The position numbers and the translations under genes were made by a program. DNA of 64,000 nt from contig CM048552.1 in the NCBI GenBank assembly GCA_026413225.1, positions 206,039,553-206,103,552 on the forward strand. Direction: 5' to 3'. The notes under the pieces were generated by a model, which searched no databases, was not told the origin of the DNA, and was given only the letters and a program-made list of their open reading frames with translations. Of the stretch, positions 39,303-50,745 are shown one piece after another (within the stretch, counting starts at the first letter, position 1; the number at the start of each line of letters is the position of its first letter). Origin of the DNA: Otis tarda. Lineage: Eukaryota > Chordata > Aves > Otidiformes > Otididae.

Positions 39303-39674
39303 GGAGAGGCCCAGACGGGTGGGACTGTTCAGCCTTGAGAAGAGAAAATGTAGGGGAATTTTATTAATGTCTATAAGCATTTGATGGAGGAGATTGAATG
39401 ACAGAGTTGAACTTTTCTCAGTAGTGCCCAGTGAGAGAACAAGAGGCAATGAGCACCAACTGAAATACAGGAAAAAACATTTTTCACTGTGGAAGTGGTC
39501 AAACACTGGCATAGGTTGCCCAGAGAGGTTATCTCCAACATTTGAAATATTAAAATATTGGGCATAAAATATTGGACAGGGCCCTGAGGAGCCTGCTTTC
39601 ACTGACTCTCCTTTGACAGGAGGAGATGATCTCCAAAGGTGCCTTCACATCTCCACCATTCTGTAACGCTGTGA
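39303..39674 (+). mobile_element. CR1 LINE, 5'-truncated, ~370 bp
   Basis: This is a plus-orientation CR1 3' region with GGGACTGTTCAGCCTTGAGA, CAGTAGTGCCCAGTGAGAG, ACAAGAGGCAATGAGCACCA, GAAATACAGGAAAAAAC, GTCAAACACTGGCATAGG, TTGCCCAGAGAGGTT and GATGATCTCCAAAGGTGCC, ending in a decayed ATTCTGTAACGCTGTGA tail. Next to the usual CR1 pattern there is a small deletion after the ATACAGGA block and another before the GGAGATGATCTCC block. The divergence is moderate, so it is older than the copies at 677 and 50202 but younger than those at 14365 and 25285. The 185-codon minus-strand frame at 39045-39602 is largely antisense to it. Confidence 0.92.
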
Positions 39675-39843
39675 AACTGAAGGAAGCTTAGTTCCTAGCT
39701 GGGGAAGCTACAGGAAGGGGACTTTTTGATCTGGGAGCTGATGGTCAGCCTTCATGGCCTTTCCAGTATACTGATGATACAGTGCTGTTGCTTGCATGAG
39801 GCTTTTGAAGTGGGGATCTGTGCCTTGAGCATCAGATTTATCT

Positions 39844-39863
39844 ATTTATTTATTTATTTATTT
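39844..39863. repeat. (ATTT)5 microsatellite
   Basis: Five perfect ATTT copies, shortly after a decayed CR1 end. Confidence 0.92.
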
Positions 39864-39935
39864 TCACCAGGGAATGTGCTGAAGCTCCCAACAGTCCTGC
39901 ATTAAAACAGAACAAATAGATGAAATACTGGTCCC

Positions 39936-39990
39936 AGACAGGTCAATGGAAAAATTCCCAGCAACTTTAATGGAGCCAAGAATTCACCAC
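39936..39990 (+). repeat. Degenerate palindromic interspersed motif, copy B
   Basis: It has the pattern AGGTCAATGGAAAAATTCCC, a short middle, then ACTTTAATGGAGCCAAG and AATTCACC. The arms TCAATGG and the inverted form around CTTTAATGG make it roughly palindromic. It has the same layout as 1781-1836 and 62399-62445. It is probably an old dispersed repeat remnant, family unknown to me. Confidence 0.45.
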
Positions 39991-42900
39991 AGACAAGGTA
40001 TGTGTAACAGCAATGCATTTATGTTGTTTACAACCTTCTGGAGTACTTATCTTTGACAAACAATCTTTACAGAACATCTGAGTGTCTAACTGCCTTGAAG
40101 CAGAGCCATTTGCAAGTGGTTATTGAGGACTGTATTTAAAAATGAAACAATGTCATTCACAGTGGGACTATATGCAAAAGCCGTTCTATTTGCAGCAATA
40201 ACAAATGCACTAGACATTCCCACAATCACAAACTTTTCCATCTTTGCACATCTGAAAGACTTACATAAGCAGCTTGGGAAATCCAAAAGACAACCCCTTA
40301 TAATCCCAACAGCTGGATGCTAATATTACATCATAATAAACAAGGAGGGTGGATATATTTAAAATAATGGTCTTGAAAAGTTTATTCTTTGTTTTCTCTA
40401 ATTTCGTACTCAGCACTGTTATACCAGATTCTGCTCTAAGTGTTTCTTAGAAAAATGCTGTATGATGTATTAATACATGCTTACCAGGGAGATTAGCTGG
40501 ATTTTCAAACTGAAGGTTTAGAGACGCAGGATTTGCATACATATTATCATTGCGTGTGCAGTGCTGATGCACGTAGGCATTCAACACAGAAAGTTCAATG
40601 CAGTGACTGTCTTAATTGGGAGCATCCTTTGCATTTTAGGATCTTCAAGTCCTCAAAGTGAGGTGCTCAATGCATGTCCAGAGCTGAAAATTGAATCAGC
40701 CTCAGTCCTCCTGGAAACACTTAACTCAAGCATAACCCAAGCGTACTCTACACTGAAAATTCAGTGGGAATCATTTGCTAGATAATGCTACAAAAAGGAT
40801 TGTTGTTTGAAGAAGAACAAAGTTAACTTTGTTTTCAACTCTATTCCACTTTGAACTGTGCATAAGGTGGGGCTAAGACACAGTGGAGGTTTTGTCACAA
40901 TATTTGTTTCTTGCTTCAGCCTGGTGAGAACAGCTGTGGTGCTGCAGAGCAGCCACGGTGGGTTGTGAAATGCCACTCTCCATCTGCCCTCTCACCTCGA
41001 CAGCTCCTTTAGCCCAGGCAGAGGAGACAAACCATTTAATCTCCCTTGTAGTCTTCTGTGTCATTACAGGAAAAGAAAGAGGCTGAATCACAAGCAAAAT
41101 CAAGCTCTTTTTGTTCTGCTTCCAGAAATACAATATTTAGAAAGTTTTTAATTAACTTAGTTGTTTGCACCGTGTTCAGAGAATGACTTCTGTATTAGAA
41201 AATGTTTAGTATTTCCCTTCTTGCCTGCCACATCTCCTTGTGATGTGTTCATAACACTTGCTTTGTGGTTGGGAGTGGTGGGGAGGTACAATTTATTTGA
41301 CAGATATTTTCTTGAGCAAGATATAGAACATTCATAACAGTTCTTCAGAATTCATAGATTGAGCCATTTCCAAAGAACAAAGGAGTGGATTAAGTTCACA
41401 GTTAATTTGTCTTCTTTTTAATAGCTTCTAAGATTTTTTTCCATTACAACCTAAAAAAACCCAACACAACCCACCAGCATTCTCTAAGTAATATCTGCAA
41501 TGTTGTTTCGTACAGAGTGACAATGCCAGCAGTTGTTCCTTGGCTGTATTCCCAGCAAGTATAATTTAACAGGTGAGAAATAAAGTATGTGAGTGAGATA
41601 ACAGTGTGATACTCTAAATTTAGATGATATTGAGAGCTTTTTTGTAAATTGTAATTATTCTTTCTGTTTTTCCTCAGATGGCATGGTGAGTCTTACTGCT
41701 GTCTTTATTAAAAACTAAGAAGGTTCTGGAGTTTGAAAAAAAAATTTTCTAGTTTTTCACATGTTGTTAGAAATCAAAGAACAATTCAGTTTTGTTTTGT
41801 TTCGTTTCACAGCCTTCTTATGAAAGATAACTCTTCTGGAGCTAGTGTTAAGAAAGATAGCAGGAGCCAGGGTGTTACTGTAAATTATTCTTATAGATTG
41901 TACTTGATTAAATTCCCATTTTAGCTGTCTGAAGAGTCCATTTCTGTTCTGCTAGAAGTTTAGTGGAGGGTAATAAAGCGACCTAGCTTTCTGCCTTGAC
42001 TATTGGCTTGGCCAAATTCAAGAACATTAATTTTGCTGAATAAGTTCTGGAAAACCTTGCTACCTAAATGCCTTTTTTAAAAAAAAAAAAAAAAATCAGT
42101 TAGTGTTTTGATGAAGTGACTGACTGTGTACTGGGATTCTGTGTTATCTTGATTTTCTCAAGCCCTAGTAATGATGTTTTGGAATAGAGGAACATCAGGT
42201 GGGATTCTGGTCTGTGAAAAAGCAGGGGATCTGTCCTGGTGTTCTGATAAATGGGCAGCAGATACCTGCCTGATAGGTTTCTGCAGAGGAGTGCATTGGG
42301 GTTATGGTAACAGTAGGAAAGCTTGTTTGGGTGGCTCTTACACAAAGTGACCTCAGATGTTCAGATCATTTTCCATGAAGATGAAAGGCTCCTTTTACTT
42401 GAAAAGGCACATTTTGAGGAACAGCAGAAATTCTGGTGCAACTAACTGATATGGCTAAAGGTAGACTTAGATTTGATGAATTTGGAATCCTGATCCTGAA
42501 TTCCTAAAAATGCAACAAGACCACTTATCATCAGGGCAAAACTTGCTGTTAAGACACAAGGACTTACAGTCCTACATGTTGTAGATACTTTTGGAAGTCT
42601 TATCTATTGTCTATGAGCAAAAGTAATTATGTAGAAACTGTGATTATCAGATTTTTCCATAATATTAATACAGCCTGTTCATAAAAAGATAATGATCACT
42701 GTTTTCCAAGACTGCAAGAATCTATCTCATCTTATGTAAAATGCTGTCTGATCTTATATATAAAATGCTAATTGTCATTGCTTTAGAGAGGAAGTCGAAT
42801 CTCCAATATTCTACATCAGTATCTCAATTTTATTACAGTGAAATATAGGATGTAGCTCTTTGTGAAGCATATCTGTTCATTTCCAAAGGCCTTTAGTTGT

Positions 42901-45900
42901 AGAACTAGGAAATAAAAAGAGTCTGTAAAGGACATCTCCCTAAACTTCTTTTAATGCGTCTGCATTTTGTTAATTTATTTGGAAGTGAGTTTTTAAAGCC
43001 AAATGTTATTACACTATAATGTGCAATATTGAGCTTCTTTGATTAAAGATACGTTATTGCTTTGGGCCTATTAAAAAAAAATTAAGCATCTCAACCTTGG
43101 AATTTGAATTGAAATATGTAATGATCCATGCATTCTCTGCTCTGATTAGCCTGTTAATCGATATGGATTTCAATATTCTTATATTTTGATAACTCCCTTT
43201 CTTATCTTTTGTTAGCATTTGTCATTTTGATAGTCTCCAAAGATGTCTTAAAACCTAAGCACCTTCTGCAAATGTATATTAAGAGTATAATAATAAAACT
43301 CAAACAACAGGAAGTCATAAAAATGATATTCATGTTTTCTTTCCATTTTAATGAGACTAAGTTTTATATTCTTGTTTCATCTCTATCTCTTTACTTCAGG
43401 AGTGATCCCAATGGTTTCCGTAAGAATGCTTGGAGGACAGAATATTATTCAGTGTCAATAAAAAAGACAGGATATAGCCTCAGCATGAAGTTATTTTTCA
43501 GTATTAAGTATCACTACTGTAAGTCTCTTTAAAAACAGGGAGAGAGAAAATGGTACAGGGAAATAAACTTCCCTTCATATTCATGGAGAAGCTAATGGGT
43601 AATAGAGAATTTGATCAGTAAGACAATGTTTTCAGTACTAGCCATCTTTTATGTCATAAAGAAAGAAACAGCTGTTTTAGTTTCAACCTCTGAAGTCTTC
43701 TTTCAATGACAGCTGCCCATTCAGTTTGGAATATCAATTATTATATAGTTATAGTATTCATCACAGTTACTGAAATTAAGTATAAATAGAATTATATGAC
43801 AGCGTTTCAGAATCCTTCAGGTGAGTTTATAGTTCAGCATAGTTCTTTATAGACCATGACTGGTTACACGTCAGGCTGAGAAGGAGGCTGGATCAGAACT
43901 AAACTAATTTGTTGATATCTTGGCAATGCTTCTCTGTTGCCTTCAACCTCAAAACACTCAGTTTTGGAGACTGTACAGTTTTATGAAATCAACTTAGGTA
44001 GAGAAGGGCAAAGGACCTGAAGCTTTGAAAATACATGGATAGACACCACTCTGGATTTTGACCATGATGCTGAATATCAGGGACAATGAGTTGTACTCAT
44101 GTCACACAGATTATTTTTGTCTGTGGCTTAGAGAACTGTGCTACAAATGGGGTGATCAGTCTTTGCTCTGACTCCTGCACCTTTCTGTAGGTGATTACAC
44201 TTTATTAGCTGGCAGGGCAATGGTGTGTTTTCTTGGGAAGGAGCAGAGAATATTAGTCTGTCTGTTGATGCTCTACAGAGTCATCTGGAAGGAAAGCAGA
44301 GTATAACCACCTCTCCTCTGTGATGCTAGCAATGAAGGGCTGAGATCTGTAATCTCTGGGAACTGGCTGTGAGAATACAGTGAGCTGGTATATTGACCTT
44401 GCTGCTTATCTTGCTGAATGGTCTTGTTTTATTATAAACTTCTAAGTCTTACGTCTACATACTTCTGTCATTGTGTAGCTAGAGTTTGCAACCTCTGGTT
44501 GGTCTCTGACCCACCAAGAGTGTTCATCTGGCCTGTGGCTTGCTACTGACTTCCTCGTGAAGGCCTCCCAAGTATGGGTAGATCTGCAATTTGGTGCATG
44601 TCTATCCAAAGCTTTTGGGGAAGAAAATGAGTTGTTTTACATATTGAGATCAGCTGCTCACTCTACACACATGCCATCAGATGACTCATCATGGCAGGAA
44701 ATTAGGTTAATGTAAGGAGTTTGGGCACTTCTGGCCTTGCACCAGGTAGATGAGGTCTCCTCACTCTGTCACAATTCAAATATTTAATGTCACAGCTCAC
44801 TGCAGATATGAACTGGGAAAATAAATATTAATAGAGCTTACCATAGAGAAAGCCAGAGGACTTCTGCCACTCTCAAAGAAGAAGTTAAACAGAACTTTTA
44901 CTTGAAATTACAAGCATCAGTATGTTATGTAGCTCCAAAATAATGCAATATAAGACATAAGATGGTCTGCCCATGAAAGAAATATACAATCTACTGATGG
45001 CAAGCAAGAGTGAGAAAAACAAATGTTTAATATACAGAAGATTAAAAATTCCTCCTTAGAAATCACTGGTAAGTTGCACGGCTTGTTACAAGAAAAAGTA
45101 ATGCTTTTCAGGGACTGAATTTCAGAAGAGGTCCTGAGGCATGTGTAGATGGGAGTTTCTGTACAAACATGTTTATGTAAAGCAAAATGTGATATAAAGC
45201 TGTAAACTCTAAGTAGTTCTTTGTGCACAGGCTTGTTTTCCTATTCTCGATACTGGAAGATGTCAGCTTATCTATCCCTCACTCTTCACATACTCTGTTC
45301 TGACGTTTTCCTGTCATTTTATGACATGACAAATGTGAGTGGCCGTGGGGACTCCAGCTATCTGCCTTGTGCAGCTCCATGAAACGACCAAGCCTGCACT
45401 TTTGCCTGCCCAGGTGATGCGCGTAGCGTCCCTGCATCTCAGCAGTGAGGCCAAAGGCACTGCTGCCAGGCTTGCTGTCCCACTGGAAAGGAAAAGAGGA
45501 GCTGACAGGAGCTTGAAGGCTTGAAAAGCACATAGGTTTCATGTTGCTAAGCTTGCCATGAAGAAAGAGCGGGGAATTTGTGGGAATATTTTTAAATAGT
45601 CAGCTGTAAGGTATAAAGAAACATTAAGAAAATAAGTTTTATTGAAGCTGTCTAGTCTGACTTTCAGGTGTATGACTTGAGGATGGTGACACAAATACTG
45701 GTGTGTAAAAACACTGGTATCACTGCTATAACCAGAGAAGGAGTTGTTAAGGGACAGAGGAGATAAAGTGGCTGCAGCCCACCTCTGTTAGGAAGTGGAT
45801 ACTCTCCTGGTCATGGAGTGGAGAAGCAGCTGAAGTGCTGAACCTGGTCCTGTTGTGGCTGCTGCTGATGGCACATGTCCTGCTGAAGTGTGGTGAAGCC

Positions 45901-46909
45901 TGTCTGTAACTACCAAGAGTTTGTGAATGTTTCAGTTCTACCATTTCTATCCACTTCATATTTTTCCTCTATAAGAGTAAACAACCCAAATGTTTCTGTA
46001 TATAAAGGCGGATCATCTGCAGCTAGCAAGGCCTTCTGCGCCGATAGTTACAATTAAAAGCAGTTTCTTTGTGTTGTGAGGAATGCCTGAGAAGAGTATT
46101 TGTCATCTGTTTAGTAAATTTATAACATTTTATTTTATTATTATAGATATAAAAGATGTATTGAGTAAGCTGGTACTAAACAGAGTAATAAAACAGACAG
46201 AAACAACATTGAAAGGGCTGGCAGCAATAACTCAAAATCAAATCTATCAGGAAGCTCGAGTGACAGGCGAATAGGCAGAAATTTTAAGGACAACCCAACC
46301 ATCCATCTCCTCCAAGTGCTTACCTGGGGGATATCAGCTGCTTATCATCCACATGCGCCAAAATCCTCCACCTGACCCTCTTCCCACCTGTATCTCTTGC
46401 CCTACTGCCGGGAGACAGACTCCTGTATGAGGGGCCTTGTGTTTTCTCCCTGCTTTGTTCAGCCCTGTGGTTACCTTCCTGTGCCTAGTGCCCACACCCC
46501 TTTCCCTAAACCCCTGATGGGTTTTTAGATGCCAAAGTGTGTGATGCACAGAGCACGGTAACAGGCTCAGGCTGGAAAGATCAAGCTCTCTTCCTCTGCG
46601 AGTGATCTCTCCACTCAGTGCTCCCATTTTCCTCATGATTTTGTCTCTTTCTTTAGATTGATAACTCAGTGACTAAAAAATGCTTCTGAAAGTATAGTTA
46701 GTGTAGGCCCATCCTAAAGTAGCCTTGGAGCTGGCTAGGGCCAAAACCACCAGAAATAACTATTTTTCCAGCTGCAACTGAAGAAAAAAAAAAAGCAGAA
46801 GTGACAAATAATTTTGTTAAGGTGACTGATCTTTATACTTGAGAAAGAGCTGACTGGTGAGCCAGTGCTCTCTCTTTGGGAGAGATACTATTTACTGGCA
46901 CTAAGCAAC
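39991..46909. other. Long non-coding stretch
   Basis: About 7 kb with no supported gene or clear transposon. Open frames are at most 108 codons and have no family features. A long A-run lies at about 42077-42094. The AT-rich part at 42950-43180 contains homeodomain-like TTAAT and TTAATCGAT words, but such words are common in AT-rich DNA. Confidence 0.6.
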
Positions 46910-46991
46910 ATGTAATAGCAGTCCTCAAGCACAGCTCTGAAGTACAGGTTAGTGTGGGAAGAAAAGCTTAAAAAACCTTAGGATGTTGGTT
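46910..46991 (+). repeat. 82-bp direct repeat, copy 1
   Basis: It starts ATGTAATAGCAGTCCTCAAG and ends CCTTAGGATGTTGGTT. It is identical over 82 bp to 48511-48592. A T-rich run and CCC follow both copies with small length differences, so the similarity reaches about 47007. The unit is not a repeat family I recognise and has no coding or tRNA-like character. Confidence 0.95.
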
Positions 46992-48510
46992 TGTCTTTTT
47001 TTTTCCCTATCTATCAAAAAAAAAAAAGAAAAGAAAAAAAAAACGAAAAAATCATCATGAGCTTTGCACAGCACAGCCTTTCACCGTTCAGGGGAAAGGA
47101 GGGAAGTTATAAATGGGATGCTGCAGTCAAGCATATGATTGGGACCCTGTAGGAGATTTCCTTTTGTTAAACTTGCTTTTGTGGCATGAGCTGCTGGCAC
47201 CCAGGAGCCACATTGCACTGGGTACTCTGCCTCCTGGGCTGGAAAGCCAAAACGAAGGTAGTGGCTGGCTCCAGTCACGCATGATTTTCTATAGGCCAGA
47301 GTAATAGAACATAGAACTGTGGAAAATGGGGAATGTCACTGAGTAGCTTAGTTTCTTTTACTGGAATTAATCATCAACTGATGTACTCCTCGGCTTCAGT
47401 TTGGCTACTGTCCACAGACTTTGAAGGTGCTTATCAGGTTGCACTCTTCATGCTTTCATACATTTTTATCTGACCCCTCCCACTACTGCAGCTGGTTTAC
47501 CTCAAAATAGTAGATAGGATAGCACTGTTTTTGTTTTGTTTTTTTTTTTACAAATCCTCCCTTCCCAATTAAAAATGATAACCCATGGCAGATTTATTAT
47601 TAATTTGTGAGAAGAATGCTTAAGAACTACGCTTACTTTAGATACTCATACAAAAATCTTATAATTGATTTCATCCAGGCACCTTACAGACATCATTCTT
47701 ATTTCTTATCTGTCTTTTCTAGTTTTCATGACCTTCATGTAATGATTAAGCTAGTTTTGGAAAGCTGTCACAATGAATTCAAGTAGAAGATGTGAAGACT
47801 TATGTTGCTGCATCAATCAGAATCACTAGAAAGCTATTTAAAAAAAAAAAAAAAAGATTTGGCTTATCGTGACTTATCTGAGGATTACTTGTAGGGTGTT
47901 TTATTTTATGTGTCTGGTTTTGTTGTTTTTTTTTCATAGTGACTGTGGGTAAGTGGCATGTAATTAGGCATTGTAGAAACACTTGGGTAATACTGTAGTC
48001 CGAAAGAGTGATGTATCTGAACACCTTGCAGGTTGCTCTTCTGTTCCAGTGTCTGTCTACAGGCACAGTTTATTTAAGATTGCTATAAAGCTGGAAATGT
48101 TTTAAAGATGGTTAACTATAATGCTTTCCAGAGCAAAGGGAGATGAGACAAAAATGTATTCGCTTCATTAGAACAAGGAAGGAAAATGTGGGAATCCAGA
48201 AAGTAGGTTTTGTTTGAATGTCATGAATATAAAATTGGTGAGACTTGGAAATAAAGGGAAGAAAGGAAGTGATCCTCATGGCTCCAACTCTGAAGGAGAA
48301 ACTTTACCTTAAGATTACTATTCTTTCTTGACTGTCGGATCAGTGTAAGAAGCTGGTGACAACTAATTAAATGTATTGGTGGTAATAACTATTAATAAAT
48401 ATGGTAGTTGCAATAATGTCCAATTGCCCTTGGTATGTGTTTAATGGACTCTTATTGTACAAATACAGTGGAAAGAAATATATCTTGTGCAAGAAGTATA
48501 AAAAAAATAA
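46992..48510. other. Non-coding sequence between the 82-bp copies
   Basis: Unique sequence of about 1.5 kb. It includes an A-rich tract (47016-47050) directly after the T-run of copy 1, and another A-run near 47840-47854. Nothing else is recognised. Confidence 0.6.
47016..47050. repeat. A-rich tract
   Basis: Runs of A broken by single G or CG. It lies close after the T-rich end of the first 82-bp copy, making a local T-run/A-run pair. Confidence 0.85.
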
Positions 48511-48592
48511 ATGTAATAGCAGTCCTCAAGCACAGCTCTGAAGTACAGGTTAGTGTGGGAAGAAAAGCTTAAAAAACCTTAGGATGTTGGTT
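48511..48592 (+). repeat. 82-bp direct repeat, copy 2
   Basis: Identical to 46910-46991 across 82 bp and offset by 1601 bp. It is preceded by an A-rich run (AAAAAAAATAA) and followed by a T-run, so the copy sits between opposite homopolymers. Neither flank resembles the flanks of copy 1 beyond the T-run. Confidence 0.95.
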
Positions 48593-50201
48593 GTTTTTTT
48601 TTTCCCCTTCAATATTTCATCTGGGAAACTCACACTTGAATCAGAAGGGAAAGTTACACAGTCAAAAAACAACCCCCTGAGTTTACAAGCTTGAGTTATG
48701 CCACAAACACTTCCCCACATGATTAATGAAATGCTACTCTAAGTCCTGATAGGTCAGCATCAGTTTTACAGGGAATTCCTCTGAAGCTAGTTGAAAATGT
48801 CCTGTCTCCATTTCATCACTCAAAACATTTGTGTTGTGTTTTCTTGCAGCTAGAAACTGTTTGCTTTCTCAAGATACATTGTTGTACTTCCCAGAATGTG
48901 CTCTCTGTTTACTGGGAGCAAACGGTCTTGGGGAATGAGTGTTCAATGTGATGGGCAACATATGGGAGCGAGTGAGACATCCAGGGAATGTGGATGCAGT
49001 AAAAGCTGTTCTTTTGCTCAGAGTGAATGTTAATGATGTTTCCATGGTTCATGAATAAACTCATTCAGAACATGAAGTTCACAGGGGAAAAAAACCCAAC
49101 CTCTCCTATTAAAGAAATATGCCCATGTTACTGTTGAATTAGAAGTCAGCAGTAGCAACAACAGTTGCTGACAGTATAAAAAAAAAAAAAATCTTGTGCA
49201 TTTTTTTTCATACAGTCAATCCAAAGTCCTAAAGATATTGATGCAGAAATATCCTAGCTTTGTATGCTGCCAGTATGTGGGTGGTCCAAGCCCATAGGAT
49301 CAGGCCATCAGCCAGCTCATATCTCCATCTGGGTCAGGATTTATTGACTTACCTGGATCCAGATTAGGATTTTTCTGGCCACACTGTATGCCTAGATTCT
49401 CTTTCTGTGGGTAGCAGGGAAATGAGACATGCTCCACAGTATTACATCAATATGCAGCCCAACAGCAAGGCTGGAATGTGCTTACCTCCCACATCTACCT
49501 CTGCTTTCTCTCCACTGTGAGAGAGCACTGTGACATTCCATCCATGATGGTCTCCCATAAAAGCACCCTTGACCTGCTCAGCCCTTCCCTCTTTTTTGAA
49601 TGTGGAAATAGTGAATAAACTCTCCTCTCTGGTAATCAGCAAGAGGCTTTCTCGCAAAGATGTACCTGTGTGTATATAGCTTGGAGAAAAATGTATTTGG
49701 TATGGAATTTGGATTTTGATATGAAACAGCTGCAATCTGGAGTTGGTGAAGCTTTTGGTGTCATGGAGCTTTGGTCAAAGGTTGGACCAGTCAGATATTA
49801 TTGTAACACAGATACCTAGAGACTATAGTCATGATTCTAACAATGATGATGATGATCATATGCTGGTACCATTAGGAAGTATCTTCATCAAATAAATAAA
49901 TGTAAAAGTCCTTTAAAGAAACAAAAAAAAATAGGGAAAACCTTTCCACACATTTTGATATTGCTGCAAGTGCCACCAAAACAGCAATCCTTGCCTTAAT
50001 TGTGAACAGCACGGTGCAATGGCAGCCCTGGGGAAACCACAAGAGTGCAAGTCCACACCAGCACTCTTTTCAGTTGTTCTGGACTGGGGTGAGAGAGATG
50101 AAGATCTCATGAGCTCTCATGAAGGTGAGCTTTGAAGATGCTTCTAAGTGCTGCTTAATTTTTATGCCTACAGTGGACAAGGTTTCTGAACACTCTAAAA
50201 T
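48593..50201. other. Non-coding stretch
   Basis: No supported gene. It has short A- and T-runs (for example near 49178-49190) and a GAT trinucleotide run near 49842. Otherwise it is unique sequence. Confidence 0.6.
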
Positions 50202-50347
50202 TCATAGAATCATAGAATGGCTAGGGGTGGAAGGGACCTTCAAAGGTCATCTAGTCCAATTCACCTGCAAGGAGCTGGGACATCCCTGACTAGATCAGGT
50301 TGCTCAGAGCCTCACGCAACCTGGCCTTGAACGTTTCCAGGGATGGG
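50202..50347 (-). mobile_element. CR1 LINE 3' part of a split copy
   Basis: This is a minus-orientation CR1 3' end. On the plus strand it runs from TTCATAGAATCATAGAATGG through GGAAGGGACCTTCAAAGGTC, ATCTAGTCCAATTCACCTGC, GGGACATCCCTGACTAGATC and AGGTTGCTCAGAGCCTC to AACGTTTCCAGGGATGGG. It shares subfamily-specific blocks with the plus-strand element at 677-815. The match breaks at about 50347, and the expected continuation of CR1 reappears at 50681. Confidence 0.93.
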
Positions 50348-50680
50348 AAAGTACAGAATGGCTTAAAGTGAAGTCTGCGGCTTTGTTTTTGCCTTAGTCA
50401 TTGGCTTTATCCCTTCTGTTGTGCAAAGCCTCTGACTGGTCTGGATTATGCCCATTTCAGATTTGCTGGAGGTTTCTGGGGAAGGGATATCTTGATTAAA
50501 GATCACTCGGGAATGTGGGCCTCAACACATCTAGATATTTAAAGACAAGTTCGTGCTTGCTCAAGGCCAACCCACAGCCTTACTCTTCTTCTGTCCACTG
50601 GCCACCAGCCACATGGCCATTAATGCGGTTGGAGCCGTTACTTGAAGTGCTGAAAATTCCTTTTGTGTTGTTGGAAGTCA
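50348..50680. other. ~333-bp sequence interrupting a CR1
   Basis: Sequence with no repeat family I recognise, placed exactly between two pieces of CR1 that adjoin in the intact element. It has no terminal inverted repeats or poly(A) tail that I can see. Similar words GGGAAAGT and TGGAAGTC lie near the two junctions, but they are not a convincing target duplication. Confidence 0.6.
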
Positions 50681-50745
50681 CATCCATCACCTCTCTGGGC
50701 AACCTGTTCCAGTGTATTCAATTCAAATTCAATGAAAAATTCTGA
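50681..50745 (-). mobile_element. CR1 LINE, upstream part of the split copy
   Basis: On the plus strand CATCCATCACCTCTCTGGGC and AACCTGTTCCAGTGT are the blocks that follow the AGGGATGGGG block on this strand in an intact CR1. The next bases (ATTCAATTCAAATTC, then GAAAAATTCTG) are a decayed form of the following CR1 sequence. Same orientation as 50202-50347, so it is most simply the same insertion. Confidence 0.82.

Noticed and set aside
39045-39602. 185-codon open frame on the minus strand
   Set aside because: Mostly antisense to the CR1 at 39303-39674. CR1 3' regions often leave such open antisense frames.
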